From assembly GCF_900205865.1 (NCBI RefSeq), contig NZ_LT906662.1:186001-250000 (forward strand): a stretch of DNA of 64,000 nt, given 5' to 3'. Source of the DNA: Thermoanaerobacterium sp. RBIITD (lineage in GTDB: Bacteria; Bacillota; Thermoanaerobacteria; Thermoanaerobacterales; Thermoanaerobacteraceae). Numbering within the stretch: position 1 is the stretch's first letter; every line of letters begins with the position of its first letter. Under the pieces are notes generated by a model that was not told where the DNA came from, did no database searches, and saw nothing but the letters and a program-made list of their open reading frames with translations. Position numbers and translations under genes: made by a program. Positions 27,292-37,533 of this stretch are shown piece after piece.

Positions 27292-28164
27292 CTATACAAG
27301 TAGTTCTGGCCCTATCAGTGCCTCATACTCCCCTGTTTTATTGAGCCTTTTTAAATAGATACCTATAATAACGTCTTTTAATGTTTTTTCATTATCATCT
27401 ATAATTACATTATCTGGCATAAAACCGACAAGCATTCCGTTATCATTTCCTACTGATTTAAATGGAACTACCCTAAATCTCTCTAACCATTCATCCTCTT
27501 TTATGACCTCTGGTATTTTAAATACATCATTTAGATTACCTTCTTTATATAAATTTTTGATTCCTTCTGGTAATATATCTTTTATTGCATTATATTCCAC
27601 AATAACAACGGGAAAATTTGATAAAGGGTCATATAATGTATTACCTGTATCAAGTACAGCCTTTATATCTTTTTTTAAATCTTTTATATTTATGTGTAGA
27701 ACATGAATAAGATTACTGTTGATGTTTTTCTTTACTATATAACCCCAATTTATATAAATTAAAAGAATAGATATAATTATAGATCCAATAATTATTTGCT
27801 TAAAATTGAAATTAACAAGATATATTAAAGCAAATGCCACACCTCCTATTATAAATGAAATCATATAAAAAATACTTAGAAGTTTTATAAATTCATATAA
27901 TTTTTTAATTCCAAATGTAATAATTATTATCAAAATTGATATAATTATTTTAAATGAAAATGAATAAAATATATCAGGTAAAGATAAAAAAATCATAACA
28001 ACATATAAAGCACCTATGAATGACCCAAAAAATAAATTTAAATTTCGTGTCTTTGCTTTTGAAAATCTCTTTGTTAAATATAAAATAATATAGTTTATAA
28101 TCAAATTTTCTAAAAATATAACATCAACATACAACTTGACCAGCCCCAATGCATAATGATCCAC
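27292..28164 (-). CDS. spoIIGA: Sigma-E processing peptidase SpoIIGA
   Basis: 290 residues. Five hydrophobic helices in the first 140 residues, then a cytoplasmic aspartic-protease domain with the single DTG motif [11 protein letters not shown] near 168-178, GFMPDNV and GIYLKRL ends. It activates pro-SigE in response to the forespore signal SpoIIR. It lies directly upstream of sigE. The start is uncertain: GTG at 28164 lacks a clear ribosome site, and a TTG at 28134 ([10 protein letters not shown]) fits the family N-terminus better. Confidence 0.9.
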   Translation of the reverse strand: MDHYALGLVKLYVDVIFLENLIINYIILYLTKRFSKAKTRNLNLFFGSFIGALYVVMIFLSLPDIFYSFSFKIIISILIIIITFGIKKLYEFIKLLSIFYMISFIIGGVAFALIYLVNFNFKQIIIGSIIISILLIYINWGYIVKKNINSNLIHVLHINIKDLKKDIKAVLDTGNTLYDPLSNFPVVIVEYNAIKDILPEGIKNLYKEGNLNDVFKIPEVIKEDEWLERFRVVPFKSVGNDNGMLVGFMPDNVIIDDNEKTLKDVIIGIYLKRLNKTGEYEALIGPELLV

Positions 28165-28323
28165 CTAACTAAAATATATTCATATGATAAATCTTTATTC
28201 ATATTATAATAAAAAATTATCAATAAAAATGTTATATTATGGTATTTATCTATAGCTTATCACATAATTTTTTTATTGGTTTATATATTTTTTTGGTGCT
28301 TATTGTAATTATTTAAACATAAA

Positions 28324-28366
28324 AAAACACACCTCATATTAAATTATCAAAAAAGGTGTGTTTTTT
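28324..28366 (-). terminator. Terminator of the dcw operon after ftsZ
   Basis: Minus strand AAAACACACCT, a loop of about 19 bases, AGGTGTGTTTT and a T-run, 20-60 bases after the ftsZ stop. The remaining 28165-28320 stretch before spoIIGA is AT-rich; I found no convincing promoter or Spo0A box in it. Confidence 0.75.
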
Positions 28367-28382
28367 ATGTTTATTACGTTTT

Positions 28383-29474
28383 TTATTGTTTTTTACCTCT
28401 CCTTAAAAAAGTCGGAATATCAAGGTCGTCATTGTCTATTTTTATGTTTTCACTCATTTCTTTTATTTCGTTTTGTTGCTTATCACTTCTACCAATCTTA
28501 GTTTTTTTACTTTCAACATCTTTTTTCTCAAACCCAGTAGCAATTACTGTTATTCTTATTTGGTCTTCTAAACTTTCATCAATAACAGCACCAAAAATAA
28601 TATTAGCATCAGGATCTGCTGTTTCATATATGTAATTTGCGGCCTCATTTACTTCAAATATACTTAGATTAGATCCACCAGCAATATTTAAGAGAATTCC
28701 TCTTGCTCCTTCTATTGATGTCTCTAAGAGAGGACTTTGTACAGCCTGTTTTGCCGCTTCTGTTGCCTTATTTTCACCTGATGCAATACCAATACCCATA
28801 TGTGCAAGACCTGTTTCCATCATGATAGTCTTCACATCAGCGAAATCGACATTTACAAGACCAGGAACAGCAATTAAATCCGATATACCTTGTACACCTT
28901 GCCTTAACACATCATCAGCTATTTTAAATGCATCCAGCATTGATGTTTTCTTTTCAGCTACTTGTAAAAGTCTATCATTAGGGATAGTTACGAGTGCATC
29001 AACATGTTTTTTTAAATCACTGATTCCCATTTCAGCATGTGCCATTCTTTTTCTACCTTCAAATGTAAAAGGTTTTGTAACAACACCAACAGTCAAGATT
29101 CCAAGTTCTTTTGTAATCTCCGCAACAACAGGTGCGGCACCAGTACCAGTTCCGCCTCCCATACCAGCCGTAATAAAAACCATGTCTGCACCACTTATAA
29201 TCTTTTCAATTTCATCCTTGGTCTCTTCTGCCGCTTTCTTGCCAATTTCAGGATTCGCCCCTGCACCCAATCCCTTAGTTAATTTATCACCTATTTGTAT
29301 TTTGGTTTCTGCTTTTGACATATATAATGCTTGTTTATCTGTATTAATTGCAACAAATTCAACACCTTTAAGCCCCGCATCAATCATTCTATTGACAGCG
29401 TTTCCTCCACCACCACCTACGCCGATTACCTTGATATTTGCAAATTGCTCCATATCAGTTTCTATTCCTATCAT
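28383..29474 (-). CDS. ftsZ: Cell division protein FtsZ
   Basis: 363 residues, usual length. Tubulin-like GTPase that forms the Z ring. GTP-binding motif [15 protein letters not shown] near 104-118, N-terminal [15 protein letters not shown], and synergy loop [11 protein letters not shown] near 205-215. After a variable linker the C-terminal peptide [11 protein letters not shown] binds FtsA/SepF. Start ATG with AAGGAGGG. Last gene of the long dcw transcription unit, just downstream of ftsA. Confidence 0.98.
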   Translation of the reverse strand: MIGIETDMEQFANIKVIGVGGGGGNAVNRMIDAGLKGVEFVAINTDKQALYMSKAETKIQIGDKLTKGLGAGANPEIGKKAAEETKDEIEKIISGADMVFITAGMGGGTGTGAAPVVAEITKELGILTVGVVTKPFTFEGRKRMAHAEMGISDLKKHVDALVTIPNDRLLQVAEKKTSMLDAFKIADDVLRQGVQGISDLIAVPGLVNVDFADVKTIMMETGLAHMGIGIASGENKATEAAKQAVQSPLLETSIEGARGILLNIAGGSNLSIFEVNEAANYIYETADPDANIIFGAVIDESLEDQIRITVIATGFEKKDVESKKTKIGRSDKQQNEIKEMSENIKIDNDDLDIPTFLRRGKKQ

Positions 29475-29486
29475 GTGAAACCCTCC

Positions 29487-30719
29487 TTATACCCAAAAAT
29501 CATTAAATAACTCTTTTATTCTTAAAAATATCCCGTTTTTTTTCTTGTTTTTTTCTTTCGACTGTTCATTTTGTTTACCATACAGGTATTTACGATTTGC
29601 ATAAACATATCTTACGATACCTACACCTGCAGAATATACCGGAGTCGATACACCAATAACATCTGGTACACCTAATCTAACATTTTTGTCAAATATATTT
29701 TTCGCTAAGTCGATACTTCCTTTAATAAATGCTATTCCTCCTCCTGTTATTACTATATTAGTCGAAATTAAGTCAAACGTCTCAGATTTTTTTAATTGCT
29801 CATATGAAATAGTCAAAATTTCACTCACTCTTGCTTCTATAATATCTATTATATCATTTAATCTTATATCTTGGGAACTGCGATTTGCTATATTGGATAT
29901 CTTAATTACTTCGTCATTTTCGTCATTCAATTTTATTACAGAACCATACTTCTTCTTTATATTCTCGGCTTCTTCATAAGAAATCTTTAATCCAATTGAT
30001 AAATCATTAGTTATATGGTTACCACCAACCGGTATCAATGCAGAATATACAAGATTCCCTGAATTAAAAACAGAAATATCAGTTATTCCAGCCCCAATGT
30101 CTATAAGTGCCGCACCTAATTCCCTTTCATCCCTGGTCATTACGGCTTCAGCAGTCGCCAAAGGCTCTACTATTATTCCTGATACATCAATTCCGGCCTT
30201 TTTAATACACTTTTCCATATTCTGTACTGCCGTGAGGCTTCCTGTTACAATAGCAGCATCAACTTCAAGTCTTATACCTGCCATGCCAACTGGATCCCTT
30301 ATTTCACCATAACCGTCAACTATGTATTCAACAGGGATTAACTCAATTATTTGTTTATCAGAGGGGATTGCCATTATTTTAGCTGCTTGTAAAACCCTTT
30401 CAACGTCTTGCTTTGTTATTTCTTTGTCATCTCTTGTTACCGCCACAATTCCTTTATTTCTGTATATGTCTGTAAGTCCTCCTGGTATCTTAATATAAAC
30501 CGATGTGACCTTTTGATTAGCCATCCTCTCTGCCTGCTCAATGGATTTTTTTATAGAAAATGCAGTTGTTTCAATATCTACTACAACACCTTTTTTCATT
30601 CCATTGCATGGATAAAAACCTATTCCTATTATTCTAAGCTCTCCATTTTTGTCACACTGACCAATAATAGTACATACTTTTGATGTGCCAATATCAATTC
30701 CTGTTATGATATCACTCAA
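29487..30719 (-). CDS. ftsA: Cell division protein FtsA
   Basis: 410 residues, actin-like. GIDIGTSKVCTIIG at the N-terminus, the 1C domain (about 85-165), IDIGAGITDISVF, and GGGIAFIKGSIDLA are ATPase-fold motifs. The last residues (GIFLRIKELFNDFWV) form the amphipathic membrane-targeting helix that tethers FtsZ. Start is TTG with GGGGAGGAG. 12 bases upstream of ftsZ. Confidence 0.96.
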   Translation of the reverse strand: MSDIITGIDIGTSKVCTIIGQCDKNGELRIIGIGFYPCNGMKKGVVVDIETTAFSIKKSIEQAERMANQKVTSVYIKIPGGLTDIYRNKGIVAVTRDDKEITKQDVERVLQAAKIMAIPSDKQIIELIPVEYIVDGYGEIRDPVGMAGIRLEVDAAIVTGSLTAVQNMEKCIKKAGIDVSGIIVEPLATAEAVMTRDERELGAALIDIGAGITDISVFNSGNLVYSALIPVGGNHITNDLSIGLKISYEEAENIKKKYGSVIKLNDENDEVIKISNIANRSSQDIRLNDIIDIIEARVSEILTISYEQLKKSETFDLISTNIVITGGGIAFIKGSIDLAKNIFDKNVRLGVPDVIGVSTPVYSAGVGIVRYVYANRKYLYGKQNEQSKEKNKKKNGIFLRIKELFNDFWV

Positions 30720-30741
30720 TTAATTCTCCTCCCCTCGGAGA

Positions 30742-31089
30742 TTATTGCTTTTTTGTTAAATTATCTAAAATATATCTCCTAATATAAGCAAAATTGGTAA
30801 AAAGCCTACCACCAAATGCAAATATTGCCGCTAAATAAATAGGAACACCAAGTACGTCACCAATATATGCAAGGACAGCTGCAAGTATCGCATTTCCAAA
30901 AAATCCTGAAATAAATATAGCATTATTAAATTTATGTTCAAGGCCGGCACGTATTCCGCCAAAGACAGAATCTAGTGCAGCTAAGATGGCAACTGATAAA
31001 TAAGAAGTATAAGTAGGAGGCAAATTGATTGGTAAAAAGAAGCCAACCGCTAATCCTAAAAGTAAGCTTAAAAATATTATCAAAACCAT
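30742..31089 (-). CDS. sbp: Small basic family protein Sbp (DUF1290)
   Basis: 115 residues with three hydrophobic segments. INLPPTYTSYLSVAILAALDS and FGGIRAGLEHKF are the typical DUF1290 blocks. Known from the B. subtilis division cluster, where it is a membrane protein of unknown function located at the septum-related divisome region. Its start codon (ATG) overlaps the stop of the DUF881 gene upstream, with GGAGG. Confidence 0.9.
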   Translation of the reverse strand: MVLIIFLSLLLGLAVGFFLPINLPPTYTSYLSVAILAALDSVFGGIRAGLEHKFNNAIFISGFFGNAILAAVLAYIGDVLGVPIYLAAIFAFGGRLFTNFAYIRRYILDNLTKKQ

Positions 31090-31811
31090 TATTTATTTCC
31101 TCCCTCAGTATAAGGCTTAGCATATTTAAATGATATAACGCCATCGTATTTTTTAACAAGCACTTTATCAGACCTTTTGATACTTATTTGTATACCCCAA
31201 TTTGACAATGTATCAACTACACCGCCTTTGAGTTTTAAAGCTGCATCAAGCGTTTCGGGGTTACCAATAGCCCTAATAACATATGGTGCTGCATATCTAA
31301 CAGAATTGACGTTAACTGTTGGGCCAACGCACCTAATTTCCGACGTAGATATAAGTCTTTGATCGTTTAAAGATATCGCCTCAGCACCAGCTGCTCTTAA
31401 TTCATTCACGACTTTTAATAGGTCTTCATCATGGACAAGAAAAGCATTCTGATCCTGACCCGGCTGAAGCTGTTTATCACTATCATTTATTGTTACTATT
31501 ACGCCGGGACCTTCAACATCTGAAAGGCCTGCTAATTCTTTATATTTATCAAGTTCATCCTTTAGTGACTTTGTAACAGCACTAGTTTTAGATGCCGATT
31601 CTTCATATTTTGAAACCTTTGACTCAAGTTCGTTGATTTGTTTTTTTAATCCGTCTCTTTCTTTTTGGACTTCATTTAATTTATTCGTGAGTTCTTCAGC
31701 TCTTTGAATATTCACATTCCCACCATTTTTTACAGTTCTAAATTGAGTAGAAAACATTATTCCAAGCACCAAACATACAAAAGCTATAGATATAATTACA
31801 TTATTTTTCAC
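31089..31811 (-). CDS. DUF881 family protein (YlxW-like)
   Basis: 240 residues. An N-terminal transmembrane helix (about 3-22), a coiled coil (about 35-95), and the DUF881 domain (GPGVIVTINDS, DLLKVVNELRAAGAEAISLNDQR, RYAAPYVIRAIGNPE). Proteins of this family sit next to sbp and ftsQ in spore-forming Firmicutes; the role is unknown. GTG start with GGAGGAAATGTT. Confidence 0.85.
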   Translation of the reverse strand: MKNNVIISIAFVCLVLGIMFSTQFRTVKNGGNVNIQRAEELTNKLNEVQKERDGLKKQINELESKVSKYEESASKTSAVTKSLKDELDKYKELAGLSDVEGPGVIVTINDSDKQLQPGQDQNAFLVHDEDLLKVVNELRAAGAEAISLNDQRLISTSEIRCVGPTVNVNSVRYAAPYVIRAIGNPETLDAALKLKGGVVDTLSNWGIQISIKRSDKVLVKKYDGVISFKYAKPYTEGGNK

Positions 31812-31828
31812 AACATTTCCTCCATTTC

Positions 31829-32548
31829 CTATGGTGTATAAATCGGATTGCCATTTCTTTCAATTTGTACTTTACCACTATAATATCCTTTCTTTTCTAA
31901 ATCTTTTAATATAAGTTCTGAGAACTTAAGAGAATAATCAAGGTTATCAACATTATCTAATACAATGTTAATTCCAGTTTTGGTTTCTAGTATTATATTT
32001 TCCTTATTTACAACAATACTTTTATACATATTTTTATTATATATTAACATTAAAAGTTTTGCCATGTCATTATTTTCATATATTTCATTGATTTTTTTAC
32101 CTATCTCATATTTTGTTAAATTTAAACCATTTATAATAGGCAGATTTTTATTGTACCCTCCTGTATCCACTGCTACACCTTCAGTATCGACAAATATATA
32201 TTTATTATTGTTATATATCTGTGCCACAATTTTCCTCTCATCGATTTTAACTACAACTTTAGAAGGATACACAACGCTAACATTTACTTCCTTTATATAT
32301 GGATTCTTTTTTATAAGATTTACTACATTAGACTTATTTACTTTAAATATACTAATACCTTTAGTAAGACCTGACAAACTGACGATATCACTAGATGTCA
32401 GATATTTATTACCAACAACATCTATATTTTCTAATTTAAATATAGGCAACTGAAATAATATTAAATATAATATAAATGATAACAGTAATATTATAAAAAT
32501 TGCTACTCCAAATCTCTTTTTCATATTAACCGTTTTTTCTTCAGGCAT
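31829..32548 (-). CDS. ftsQ: Cell division protein FtsQ/DivIB
   Basis: 239 residues. Short cytoplasmic N-terminus, one transmembrane helix (about 12-32), then a POTRA domain (FKLENIDVVGNKYLTSSDIVSLSGLTKG) and the FtsQ beta domain. Part of the FtsL/DivIC/DivIB complex that activates septal synthesis. The Met of MPEEKTVN is chosen as start because GAGGTGATAAAA precedes it; the ORF extends 12 codons upstream. Between murA and the DUF881 gene. Confidence 0.9.
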   Translation of the reverse strand: MPEEKTVNMKKRFGVAIFIILLLSFILYLILFQLPIFKLENIDVVGNKYLTSSDIVSLSGLTKGISIFKVNKSNVVNLIKKNPYIKEVNVSVVYPSKVVVKIDERKIVAQIYNNNKYIFVDTEGVAVDTGGYNKNLPIINGLNLTKYEIGKKINEIYENNDMAKLLMLIYNKNMYKSIVVNKENIILETKTGINIVLDNVDNLDYSLKFSELILKDLEKKGYYSGKVQIERNGNPIYTP

Positions 32549-32606
32549 TTTTATCACCTCACTGCTTGTACAAATTATACTCAAATGTAAAACAGCCTAC
32601 GCTGTT

Positions 32607-33857
32607 TTACATAATTCTTTCGATATCTGCCCCAAGATTTTTTAGGTTCTCATCAAATTTATCATATCCCCTATCAATATGTTCAATATCCTCAACTATT
32701 GTAGTTCCAATTGCACCAAGACCCGCCAAAACTAGTGCAGCACCTCCTCTTAAGTCTCTTGCTACAACCGATGTACCTGTCAAATTTTCTACACCTTTTA
32801 TAACCGCAATGCGTCCATCTACTTTTATATCCGCTCCCATACGAACAAGTTCCTCAGTATACTTAAATCTATTATCAAATATGGTCTCTGTTACTATTGA
32901 GGTACCATCAGCTGTAGAAAGAAGCGATACCATCTGAGCTTGTAAATCTGTCGGGAAGCCTGGATATGGTAAAGTTATTATCATATCAACTGCCCTTGGC
33001 CTTACGCATGGTTCTATTCTAATAAAATCATTTCCAGTAACTATTTTAAATCCACTTTCACTCATCTTTGAAATAAGTGATTCAATATGTTTTTTTACAA
33101 CATTTGTGAGAACCACATCTCCTTTTGTAATTGCTGATGCTATGAGATATGTTCCAGCAACAATCCTATCTGGTATTATTGTATATTCTGTATCATGAAG
33201 TTCTTTAACACCTTTTATTATTATTGTATTTGTACCGGCACCTGTTATTTGAGCACCCATTGAATTTAAAAAATTTTGAAGGTCCTCTATTTCCGGTTCT
33301 TTTGCAGCATTACCTATAATAGTTGTTCCATCTGCCATAGATACTGCTAGCATGATATTTTCTGTTGCTCCAACGCTTGGAATATCAAGGTGTATTTCAC
33401 ATCCTTTTATTTTAGTACATTTACAGTGTATATAGCCAAACGACTCTTTTATATTTATGCCAAGTTTTCTAAGACTTTTAAGGTGTAAATCTATTGGTCT
33501 ATGCCCTATATCACATCCACCTGGAAAGCTTATCTGCGCTATATTGTTCCTAGATACAAGCGCACCCATTAAAAATATCGATGATCTCATTGTCCTCATA
33601 AGCTTATCAGGTATGTGGTAATCTATAACACCACTAGAATCAACAATTATGTCAGAACCACTAAACTCTACAGCACAGCCTAAGTGCTTTAAGATTTCAA
33701 TCATAGAAAATACATCCTTTAATTTTGGGCAATCATGTAAAACACTTGTTCCTTTGTTTAATAATGTAGCTGCAAGTATTGGCAATACAGAATTTTTAGC
33801 ACCGCCTATCCGTATTTCTCCATTTAACTTATTTCCTCCATTAATTCTATATTTCAT
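32607..33857 (-). CDS. murA: UDP-N-acetylglucosamine 1-carboxyvinyltransferase MurA
   Basis: 416 residues, usual length. Transfers enolpyruvate to UDP-GlcNAc, first committed step of peptidoglycan. PGGCDIGHRPIDLHL near residue 108-122 carries the reactive cysteine (C in PGGC, the fosfomycin target). Starts MKYRINGGNKLNGEIRIGGAKN. Ends LRGGAALVLAG... HIDRGY. Start ATG with AGGAGGTG about 9 bases upstream. Position in dcw between murG and ftsQ is usual in Clostridia. A GTAAAACAGC hairpin overlaps its stop codon without a T-run. Confidence 0.97.
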   Translation of the reverse strand: MKYRINGGNKLNGEIRIGGAKNSVLPILAATLLNKGTSVLHDCPKLKDVFSMIEILKHLGCAVEFSGSDIIVDSSGVIDYHIPDKLMRTMRSSIFLMGALVSRNNIAQISFPGGCDIGHRPIDLHLKSLRKLGINIKESFGYIHCKCTKIKGCEIHLDIPSVGATENIMLAVSMADGTTIIGNAAKEPEIEDLQNFLNSMGAQITGAGTNTIIIKGVKELHDTEYTIIPDRIVAGTYLIASAITKGDVVLTNVVKKHIESLISKMSESGFKIVTGNDFIRIEPCVRPRAVDMIITLPYPGFPTDLQAQMVSLLSTADGTSIVTETIFDNRFKYTEELVRMGADIKVDGRIAVIKGVENLTGTSVVARDLRGGAALVLAGLGAIGTTIVEDIEHIDRGYDKFDENLKNLGADIERIM

Positions 33858-33928
33858 CCCATTCTATCACCTCCTGTTAAGCTGTACACTTTATATTATG
33901 CAATATAAAAACAGGAGGTTACATATAG

Positions 33929-35023
33929 TCATTTAAGCTTATTTATGAGTTTATATATATCATTTGCCGCATTAACCTTAGACATTTTTTTAGCGCTTAC
34001 TTTCATCTTTTCAAGCAAAACGGGGTTTTTTAATATTGAATTAATTTTATCATATAAAATTTTCCCACTTAAATCTTTTTCAAGTATTATTAACGCCGCC
34101 CCGTTTTTCTCCAATACCCTTGCATTGTATTCCTGATGATTATGTGTTACATTTGGTGACGGTATTAAGATCGATGCAGTTTTGGTTGCCGTTAATTCTG
34201 CAAGCGTTATAGCGCCTGATCTGCATATCATAATATCAGCAACAGCATAAATATCCTCCATATTATAACAATATGGAATTATCTTAATATTATCCTTTAT
34301 TCCTATATCGTAATCTTTCATCATTTTTATTACAGTATCATATTGATTTTTTCCCGTAATTATTAATATTTGTACATCGTCATTTATGTATTTAAGTAAA
34401 TCTACCATACATTCATTAATCTTGGCAGCTCCCCTACTCCCACCAACAGATACAATCACCTTTTTGTCTTGAACTAATCCGAGTTTTTTTAAAGCTTGAT
34501 CTTTATTGACATTTAAAATTTCTAATCTCACGGGATTACCCGTAACATACACTTTATCTTTATTATGAAAATATTTTTTAGAATCTTCAAATGCAGTTGC
34601 AACTATATTTACAAATCTTGAGAGAATTCTATTTGTTATACCCGGAAAGGCATTTTGTTCATGTATTAATGTAGGGATATGTTTTAAAACTGCCATCATT
34701 ACTACGGGCCCACATACATATCCTCCAGTTCCTATGACTATATCTGGTTTAAATTCGTTTATTATTCTCCTTGCATCAAACAAACCATCAAAGGCTATTT
34801 TTACGGTTTTTATTGTATCCAAAGATATTTTTCTCTTAAACCCCTTTACTCTTATAGTCCTAAGCACATAACCTGATTTAGGTACAAGCTCCTTTTCTAA
34901 GCCTTTTTCTGTACCTACAAATAATATATCTGCATCATTCTCGTTTCTTCTTATTTCATTTGCTATTGCGATAGCAGGATATATATGTCCACCCGTACCA
35001 CCACCTGTCATTAAGTATTTCAA
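33929..35023 (-). CDS. murG: UDP-N-acetylglucosamine transferase MurG
   Basis: 364 residues. Makes lipid II from lipid I. N-terminal TGGGTGGHIYPAIAIA (glycine-rich loop), HEQNAFPGITNRI, VTGNPVR and GGSRGAAKIN are the GT28/MurG signatures; MICRSGAITLAELTA and HNHQEYNARVLEKNGAA form the donor-binding region. Start TTG with AGGAGTTG. Five bases downstream of ftsW. Confidence 0.97.
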   Translation of the reverse strand: MKYLMTGGGTGGHIYPAIAIANEIRRNENDADILFVGTEKGLEKELVPKSGYVLRTIRVKGFKRKISLDTIKTVKIAFDGLFDARRIINEFKPDIVIGTGGYVCGPVVMMAVLKHIPTLIHEQNAFPGITNRILSRFVNIVATAFEDSKKYFHNKDKVYVTGNPVRLEILNVNKDQALKKLGLVQDKKVIVSVGGSRGAAKINECMVDLLKYINDDVQILIITGKNQYDTVIKMMKDYDIGIKDNIKIIPYCYNMEDIYAVADIMICRSGAITLAELTATKTASILIPSPNVTHNHQEYNARVLEKNGAALIILEKDLSGKILYDKINSILKNPVLLEKMKVSAKKMSKVNAANDIYKLINKLK

Positions 35024-35028
35024 TTAAA

Positions 35029-36135
35029 TCAACTCCTGTCCATGTTTGCGTAGCGTGAAATATTTAATAATATCCCCATTGCTGCCATCATTATAATTGT
35101 AGATGTTCCACCATAACTAATAAATGGTAATGGAACACCTGTAGCAGGCATAGATGATGTTACAACAGCAACATTTATAAGTGTCTGTACACCAATAAGT
35201 CCTATAATTCCTGTAGCAGTCAAACATCCAAATACATCCGGTGCTTTTGCAGCTACCCTCAAGCCTCTAATTATTAAATATAGAAATAATAGTAAAATAG
35301 TAGCAGTACCTATTAATCCAAGTTCCTCGCCGATTATAGAAAAAATAAAATCATTCTGCGGCATAGGCAAATACATAAATTTTTGTCTACTTCGTCCGAG
35401 ACCTACTCCAAATAAACCACCCGAACCAAGTGCATACAATGATTGAACAATCTGATAACCATGCTGCCTTATGTCTTCCCATGGGTTTAAAAATGTAAAT
35501 ACTCTCTGTCTTATGTATTTAACGGTTGATATTATAATTAATGCAGCCGAACCTCCAAGTCCAAATAATGTCATCATAAAGGATAATCTTGCACCTGCTA
35601 CAAATAATAATATTATAGATATTATAAATATCGTACCAGCTGTACTAAAATTTGGCTGTTTCATTATTAGTACAAAGAAAATCCCTGCAAGAGTTAATAC
35701 AGGTAAGACACCCTTTTTGAAGCTTTTAGCATAGTCCGGATTCTTGTCAAAATATTTTGCAAAAAAGAGTATGATAGTGTATTTTGCAAACTCGGATGGC
35801 TGTATTGTGAGTCCACCTATTTCAATCCATCTAGTAGCATTATATCTTGTACTGCCAATACCTGGTAATAAAACAACTATAAGAAGCACTATCGATAAAA
35901 TTAGCAAAAAACCAGTTAATTTTTTTAACTTAGTATAATCAAAATTCATCATGAAAGTCATAGCAAGAAAACCTAGTATCACCCATATTAGCTGCCTTTT
36001 CAAAAAATAGAATGAATCATGGTATTCATAATAAGCATTTGCAGAACTTGCACTAAATACCATTATCACACCTATTGAAGCTAAGATTAAAACAGAAATT
36101 AATATATTGTAATCAACGGGATATTTCCTATTCAC
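35029..36135 (-). CDS. ftsW: SEDS glycosyltransferase FtsW (SpoVE-like)
   Basis: 368 residues with about ten hydrophobic helices. A SEDS peptidoglycan polymerase. MNRKYPVDYNILISVLIL, FLKRQLIWVILGF, YQIVQSLYALGSGGLFGVGLG and MPATGVPLPFISYGGTS are conserved in FtsW/SpoVE. No second copy appears in the window, so it may serve division and cortex synthesis alike. GTG start with GGGGGTAG. Confidence 0.93.
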   Translation of the reverse strand: MNRKYPVDYNILISVLILASIGVIMVFSASSANAYYEYHDSFYFLKRQLIWVILGFLAMTFMMNFDYTKLKKLTGFLLILSIVLLIVVLLPGIGSTRYNATRWIEIGGLTIQPSEFAKYTIILFFAKYFDKNPDYAKSFKKGVLPVLTLAGIFFVLIMKQPNFSTAGTIFIISIILLFVAGARLSFMMTLFGLGGSAALIIISTVKYIRQRVFTFLNPWEDIRQHGYQIVQSLYALGSGGLFGVGLGRSRQKFMYLPMPQNDFIFSIIGEELGLIGTATILLLFLYLIIRGLRVAAKAPDVFGCLTATGIIGLIGVQTLINVAVVTSSMPATGVPLPFISYGGTSTIIMMAAMGILLNISRYANMDRS

Positions 36136-36141
36136 TATGTA

Positions 36142-37506
36142 CTACCCCCTTAAAGAATTTACTTTATCTTTAAAGAGTTTACCTCTTTCCTCAAAATTGT
36201 TAAACATATCCCAGCTTGCACATGCAGGTGACAAAAGTACGTTATCACCGGGTTTTGCTATCTCATATGCTTCATCAACTGCTTCTTCTAAATTATTGAC
36301 CCTTATTATGTCATCTTTTGAAAAGCCATTTTTAATAGCTGATTCATATATCTTCTCTTTTGTCGCACCAAGAAGCAATAATTTACGAACGTGGCCATTA
36401 AAGTACTTAGTAAATTCATCAAAGCTTACACCTTTATCATAACCACCTGCAATTAGAACTATAGGTCCTTTCATAGCTTCAATTGCTTTAATTGCCGCAT
36501 CAGGGTTTGTACCTTTAGAATCATTATAATATTTAACACCATTTATATTTGTCACATATTCTATTCTGTGTTCTACGCCTTTAAATGTTTTTAATGTGTT
36601 TTCAATAATTGAAATATCAACACCTGCGAGAAAGGCCATTGAAGATGCGACAATTGCATTTTCAACATTATGCCCTCCAGGTATATAAATATCATCTGTA
36701 TTAATTACTGGATATTTATTTCCTTTGAAACTTATAACAATCTTACCATTCGCACAATATGCACCATGCTCTAAAACCCTAGTCCTGCTAAATGGAAATA
36801 CATTACATTTGGCAATTTTAAACAACGAAGCTATATTTTTATCATCATAATTAAGTACAGTATAATCATGTGAATCTTGATTTTTAAATATTCGTCCTTT
36901 AATATTTATATAATTGCTAAGTGTTTTATGCCTGTTCAAATGATCCGGTGTTATATTTATAATAGCACTTATTTTGGGCTTAAATTCCTTTATTGTCTCT
37001 AATTGAAAACTGCTTATCTCCGCAACAATATAATCTTCAGTTCCAGCTCTTAATGCCGCCTCAACCAAAGGGTATCCGATATTGCCTGCAGCATAAGTAG
37101 TCTTACCAGCATTTTTAAATATCTCTTCTAATAGAGATGTTGTCGTCGTTTTTCCATTTGTACCAGTTATCGCGTAAATAGGTGCTTTTGATATCCTATA
37201 TGCAAATTCAACCTCACCTATAACTTCTATACCTCTATTTATAGATTCTGTGACAATATCAGAATCAACTGGTATACCTGGGCTTACTATCGCTAATTCA
37301 GCATCTTTTAGCAATTCATCAGATACTTCTTTAAAATAATAATTTATGTTATAATCTTTAAGTTCATTTAATATATCCCTAAGTTCATTTTCGGATTTTG
37401 AATCATATGCGTATACAAATGCACCAAATTCCGTCAAAACCTTGCATAATGCTTTTCCGCTTAATCCAAGACCCGCTACTATTATCTTTTTCCCTTTTAA
37501 ATCCAT
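36142..37506 (-). CDS. murD: UDP-N-acetylmuramoylalanine--D-glutamate ligase MurD
   Basis: 454 residues. Mur ligase: N-terminal GLGLSGKALCKVLTEFGA (UDP-binding), ATP loop GTNGKTTTTSLLEEI near 114-128, NITPDHLNRH, and GVEHRIEYVTNINGVKYYNDSKGTNPDA (residues about 310-337) typical of MurD. LLSPACASWDMFNNFEERG is the C-terminal signature. Adds D-Glu to UDP-MurNAc-L-Ala. ATG with AGGAGG. Confidence 0.96.
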   Translation of the reverse strand: MDLKGKKIIVAGLGLSGKALCKVLTEFGAFVYAYDSKSENELRDILNELKDYNINYYFKEVSDELLKDAELAIVSPGIPVDSDIVTESINRGIEVIGEVEFAYRISKAPIYAITGTNGKTTTTSLLEEIFKNAGKTTYAAGNIGYPLVEAALRAGTEDYIVAEISSFQLETIKEFKPKISAIINITPDHLNRHKTLSNYINIKGRIFKNQDSHDYTVLNYDDKNIASLFKIAKCNVFPFSRTRVLEHGAYCANGKIVISFKGNKYPVINTDDIYIPGGHNVENAIVASSMAFLAGVDISIIENTLKTFKGVEHRIEYVTNINGVKYYNDSKGTNPDAAIKAIEAMKGPIVLIAGGYDKGVSFDEFTKYFNGHVRKLLLLGATKEKIYESAIKNGFSKDDIIRVNNLEEAVDEAYEIAKPGDNVLLSPACASWDMFNNFEERGKLFKDKVNSLRG

Positions 37507-37533
37507 TATTAATCCTCCTAATATAATTTCAAG

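Noticed and set aside
28822-29478. 218-residue plus-strand ORF opposite ftsZ
   Set aside because: Antisense shadow of the highly conserved ftsZ gene, rich in Pro, Ser and Ala.
32587-32610. Hairpin at the murA stop codon as a terminator
   Set aside because: The stem is perfect, but no T-run follows on the minus strand, and the dcw genes continue. It overlaps coding sequence.
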